A DNA stretch of 7,076 nt from Burkholderiales bacterium. Lineage in GTDB: Bacteria > Pseudomonadota > Gammaproteobacteria > Burkholderiales > Burkholderiaceae_C. This document shows positions 5,461-7,076 of this stretch, in pieces. The notes beneath the pieces were generated by a model. It did no database searches and was not told the origin of the DNA. It was given only the letters and a program-made list of their open reading frames with translations. The position numbers and the translations under genes were made by a program. Every line of letters begins with the position of its first letter. Position 1 is the first letter of the stretch. The stretch spans positions 1 through 7,076 of the forward strand of contig CANJKD010000116.1 of the NCBI GenBank assembly GCA_947474415.1, written 5' to 3'.

Positions 5461-6438
5461 ATGGCTCGAATGACGATGGATCAGGCCGTCGCGCTGGTGG
5501 CAGCAGCGTTGCAACGCGCCGGTGCGAACCCGGCGATGGCGGAGGCTACCGCACGCGCGCTGGTGCTGGCCGAAGCACAAGGCATGGCCTCGCACGGCCT
5601 GAGCCGTGTGGCGCAATACACCGGCCACTTGCGCCACGACCGCGTGAACGGCGCGGCGGTGCCGGTGGTGGTTAAAGCGAAGGGCGCGGCGGCGTTGGTC
5701 GATGCGCAGGAAGGGCTGGCCTTCGCAGCCTGTGACCTGGCGATCAGCGAGGCAATCGCGCGCGCACGCGCGCTTGGCATCTCAATCGTCGGCGTCACGA
5801 ACAGTCACCACGCGGGCGCGCTGGTGGACCACCTGCGCGCCGTGGCTGCGGCCGGCATGGTCGGCATCGGCTTCGCAAACTCGCCCTCGGCAATGCCGGC
5901 GGCGGGCGGCAAGCACCCGATCTTCGGCACCAACCCGATCGCAGCGGTCTTCCCGCGCCGCAGCGCACTGCCGCTGATGATCGACATGAGCCTGAGCGAA
6001 GTCGCACGCGGCAAGCTGATGATGGCCGTGAAGGCCGGCGAGGCCATCCCGCTCGGCTGGGCGCTCGACCCGCAGGGCCAGCCTACAACCGACCCGCAAG
6101 CCGGCATGGACGGCGCGATGCTGGCGCTTGTCGTCGAGCTGCTCGTCACAGCGCTGATCGGTGCGAACTTCGGCTTCGAGGCATCGAGCTTCTTCGTCGA
6201 CGCCGGCAACCGGCCGCACTTGGGCCAGACCTTCATCGTCATCGACCCCGATGCGCTGGCCGGCCGCGAAGGCTTTCTTGATCGCGTCGAGGTGCTGGTG
6301 CACGAGATGCTGCTGGACGACGGCGTGCGCCTGCCGGGAGTGCGCCGCGAGGCCTTGCTGGTGCACGCGCGGGCGAACGGCATCGAGGTCAGCGACGCAA
6401 TGCTGGCAACCCTGCAGAGCGGTACGGGCGTGGCCTGA
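5461..6438 (+). CDS. Malate/L-lactate dehydrogenase (Ldh2/MdcDH) family oxidoreductase, internally deleted
   Basis: A 325-residue protein of the NAD(P)-dependent Ldh2 family, whose members reduce alpha-keto or cyclic imino acids (malate, sulfolactate, ureidoglycolate, 2,3-diketogulonate and piperideine-2-carboxylate are known substrates). Evidence in order: AEAQGMASHGLSRV (37-50) with the catalytic His45 of the SHG motif, GVTNSHHAGALVDH (111-124), FANSPSAMPAAGGKHPIFGTNPIA (138-161, read as FANSPSAM then GGKHPIFGTNPIA), IDMSLSEVARGK (174-185), GWALDPQGQPTTDP (199-212) and FGFEASSFF (237-245). The protein jumps from GMDG218 straight to A219MLALVVELL; relatives have about 12 more residues here, including the conserved GGxKG loop. 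The frame is kept, but loss of that loop probably harms cofactor binding or folding. No signal peptide is seen, so it is cytoplasmic. The ATG at 5461 has AAGGA nine bases upstream. The substrate cannot be told from sequence; the divergent neighbour is an FAH-family gene. Confidence 0.88.
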   Translation: MARMTMDQAVALVAAALQRAGANPAMAEATARALVLAEAQGMASHGLSRVAQYTGHLRHDRVNGAAVPVVVKAKGAAALVDAQEGLAFAACDLAISEAIARARALGISIVGVTNSHHAGALVDHLRAVAAAGMVGIGFANSPSAMPAAGGKHPIFGTNPIAAVFPRRSALPLMIDMSLSEVARGKLMMAVKAGEAIPLGWALDPQGQPTTDPQAGMDGAMLALVVELLVTALIGANFGFEASSFFVDAGNRPHLGQTFIVIDPDALAGREGFLDRVEVLVHEMLLDDGVRLPGVRREALLVHARANGIEVSDAMLATLQSGTGVA

Positions 6439-6449
6439 ACCGCGCAAGC

Positions 6450-6644
6450 TCAGGCGTAACGGTTGACCTGGGTGGCGACGGCGCCCGACGTGGCAAGCGC
6501 CAGCTGCGGCATGGCTTCGATCAGTTGAGCGGCAGGCGATGCTTGCAGGCTCAGCGCTTTCTTCAACACCGCCACCGCAGCATTGCCCTGAACGGTGCCG
6601 AGGTTGAACACGCTGGAGGCGGGCCAGAGGCAGTCGCCGTGCAC
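6450..6644 (-). CDS. YjfB-like putative motility protein, uncertain N-terminus
   Basis: A 64-residue frame whose central and C-terminal parts match small YjfB-type putative motility proteins: AVAVLKKALSLQASPAAQLIEAMPQ (residues 23-47, read as AVAVLKKALSLQ plus ASPAAQLIEAMPQ) followed by a short loop and a terminal VNRYA, like the VNxxA ends of relatives. The function of the family is unknown; the name comes from its occurrence near or with flagellar genes. The first residues (VHGDCLWP, GTG start at 6642-6644) do not resemble the usual MDxxxIAS opening, no ATG is available before an upstream in-frame TGA, and no well-placed Shine-Dalgarno is seen, so the 5' end may have been replaced. The gene is convergent with the Ldh2-family gene, with 11 bp between stop codons. 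No other motility genes are in the window. Confidence 0.62.
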   Translation of the reverse strand: MHGDCLWPASSVFNLGTVQGNAAVAVLKKALSLQASPAAQLIEAMPQLALATSGAVATQVNRYA

Positions 6645-6796
6645 ACAGTGGCACCCGACCTCACGAGCTCACACCATGGAAATCGGCGCCATTCACCCAC
6701 CCTGAAACCGAAGCCGCCCGGAGCCTGCCCGCGGCCAAGGGCTGGGACCGGCGCGTGTCTGGCGCCGAGGGGTTTCGGGTTCTGCAGTCACGCTAG
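6645..6796. other. Unassigned stretch between two damaged 5' ends
   Basis: About 150 bp lie between the abnormal 5' end of the YjfB-like frame and the GNAT fragment. In the GNAT frame there is an open run (including PFTHPETEAARSLPAAKGWD) ending at TAG 6794-6796; I recognise no family in it. No promoter, repeat or RNA structure could be supported. It may be a rearrangement scar. Confidence 0.4.
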
Positions 6797-7076
6797 AAAC
6801 GCGCCCTCGTGGCCGTGGGGCAAGGCGAGGCCCTGGCCTTATTGCGCGCGCTCAGCGACGGCATGTCGAACGGCCACGTCTCGATGGTCGTGGTGGCGCA
6901 GGCACACTGCGGCAGGCGAATCGGCAGCGCACTGGTGCGCGCCGCGATGGGTGATGAGGCCCGATTGGCCGGGGCCCTGCGCGCCGGCCGGGGCGGGGTC
7001 TCGGTGTTCTATGAGAAGCGGGGTTTCACAGCGCCGGAAGTGGCGATGGAGCGCTGCGGTGCAAGAATGCCTCGCA
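6797..7076 (+). pseudogene. GNAT family N-acetyltransferase, 5'-truncated fragment (runs off the right edge)
   Basis: An open frame from just after the TAG at 6794-6796 to the window end encodes the latter two thirds of a GNAT acetyltransferase, a family that moves an acetyl group from acetyl-CoA to an amine. Recognisable parts are LLRALSDGMSNGHVSMVVV (the beta strands before the CoA site), AHCGRRIGSALVRAAMGDE (the CoA-binding helix region) and VSVFYEKRGFTAPEVAMER (the C-terminal FYxKxGF motif). The N-terminal strand and helices are missing: upstream in the same frame is a stop preceded by unrelated sequence. GTG codons at 6809 and 6815 could in principle start translation but have no Shine-Dalgarno. 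The CoA loop is also degraded: where relatives read Q-R-R-G-I-G this one reads C-G-R-R-I-G, losing the first Gly and the Gln. A broken gene is the best reading, though the 3' end is outside the window. Confidence 0.8.

Noticed and set aside
5782..6654. 290-residue minus-strand open frame covering the Ldh2 gene and the YjfB-like ORF
   Set aside because: Its translation shows no protein family, and both genes it overlaps have clear family signatures in other frames.
1..7076. CRISPR array, tRNA, rRNA, transposase, integrase or toxin-antitoxin pair
   Set aside because: I looked for regularly spaced repeats, cloverleaf-like segments and recombinase or toxin motifs and found none.

Overview
The window is about 7 kb of very GC-rich bacterial DNA. 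The gene families suggest a betaproteobacterium, probably of the order Burkholderiales: a Nudix hydrolase with an MSFFSSKRLSCGV-type start, a proteobacterial group A glucokinase, a twin-arginine FAH-family protein, a YjfB-like protein and a DUF4864-like exported protein. The taxonomic placement is inferred from protein style only; no marker gene is present.

Layout. On the minus strand, reading leftward, are a broken malQ (4-alpha-glucanotransferase), a GH19 chitinase/lysozyme-like enzyme with a basic tail, a Nudix hydrolase and the start of a secreted DUF4864-like protein that runs off the left edge. Divergent from malQ, on the plus strand, is an intact glucokinase gene (glk). Convergent to glk is a Tat/lipoprotein-signal fumarylacetoacetate hydrolase (FAH) family gene. 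Divergent from that is a malate/L-lactate dehydrogenase (Ldh2) family oxidoreductase gene. The right end has a small YjfB-like ORF on the minus strand and a 5'-truncated GNAT acetyltransferase on the plus strand running off the right edge.

How the genes fit together. MalQ releases glucose while rearranging malto-oligosaccharides and Glk phosphorylates glucose, so the divergent malQ/glk pair is a natural alpha-glucan module. Here malQ carries both a frameshift and an in-frame stop, so only the Glk half looks functional. The FAH and Ldh2 genes share a 131-bp divergent control region and may act on related keto-acid substrates, but nothing in the sequence identifies the substrate. The Nudix, GH19 and DUF4864-like genes show no obvious joint role.

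Main message. I see no new defence, mobile or RNA system. What stands out is the number of lesions: two in malQ, a probable lost stop codon in the FAH gene, an in-frame deletion removing a conserved motif from the Ldh2 protein, and truncated or degraded ends in the GNAT and YjfB genes. Either this is a decaying chromosomal segment or some lesions are sequencing or assembly errors; read-level data would decide.
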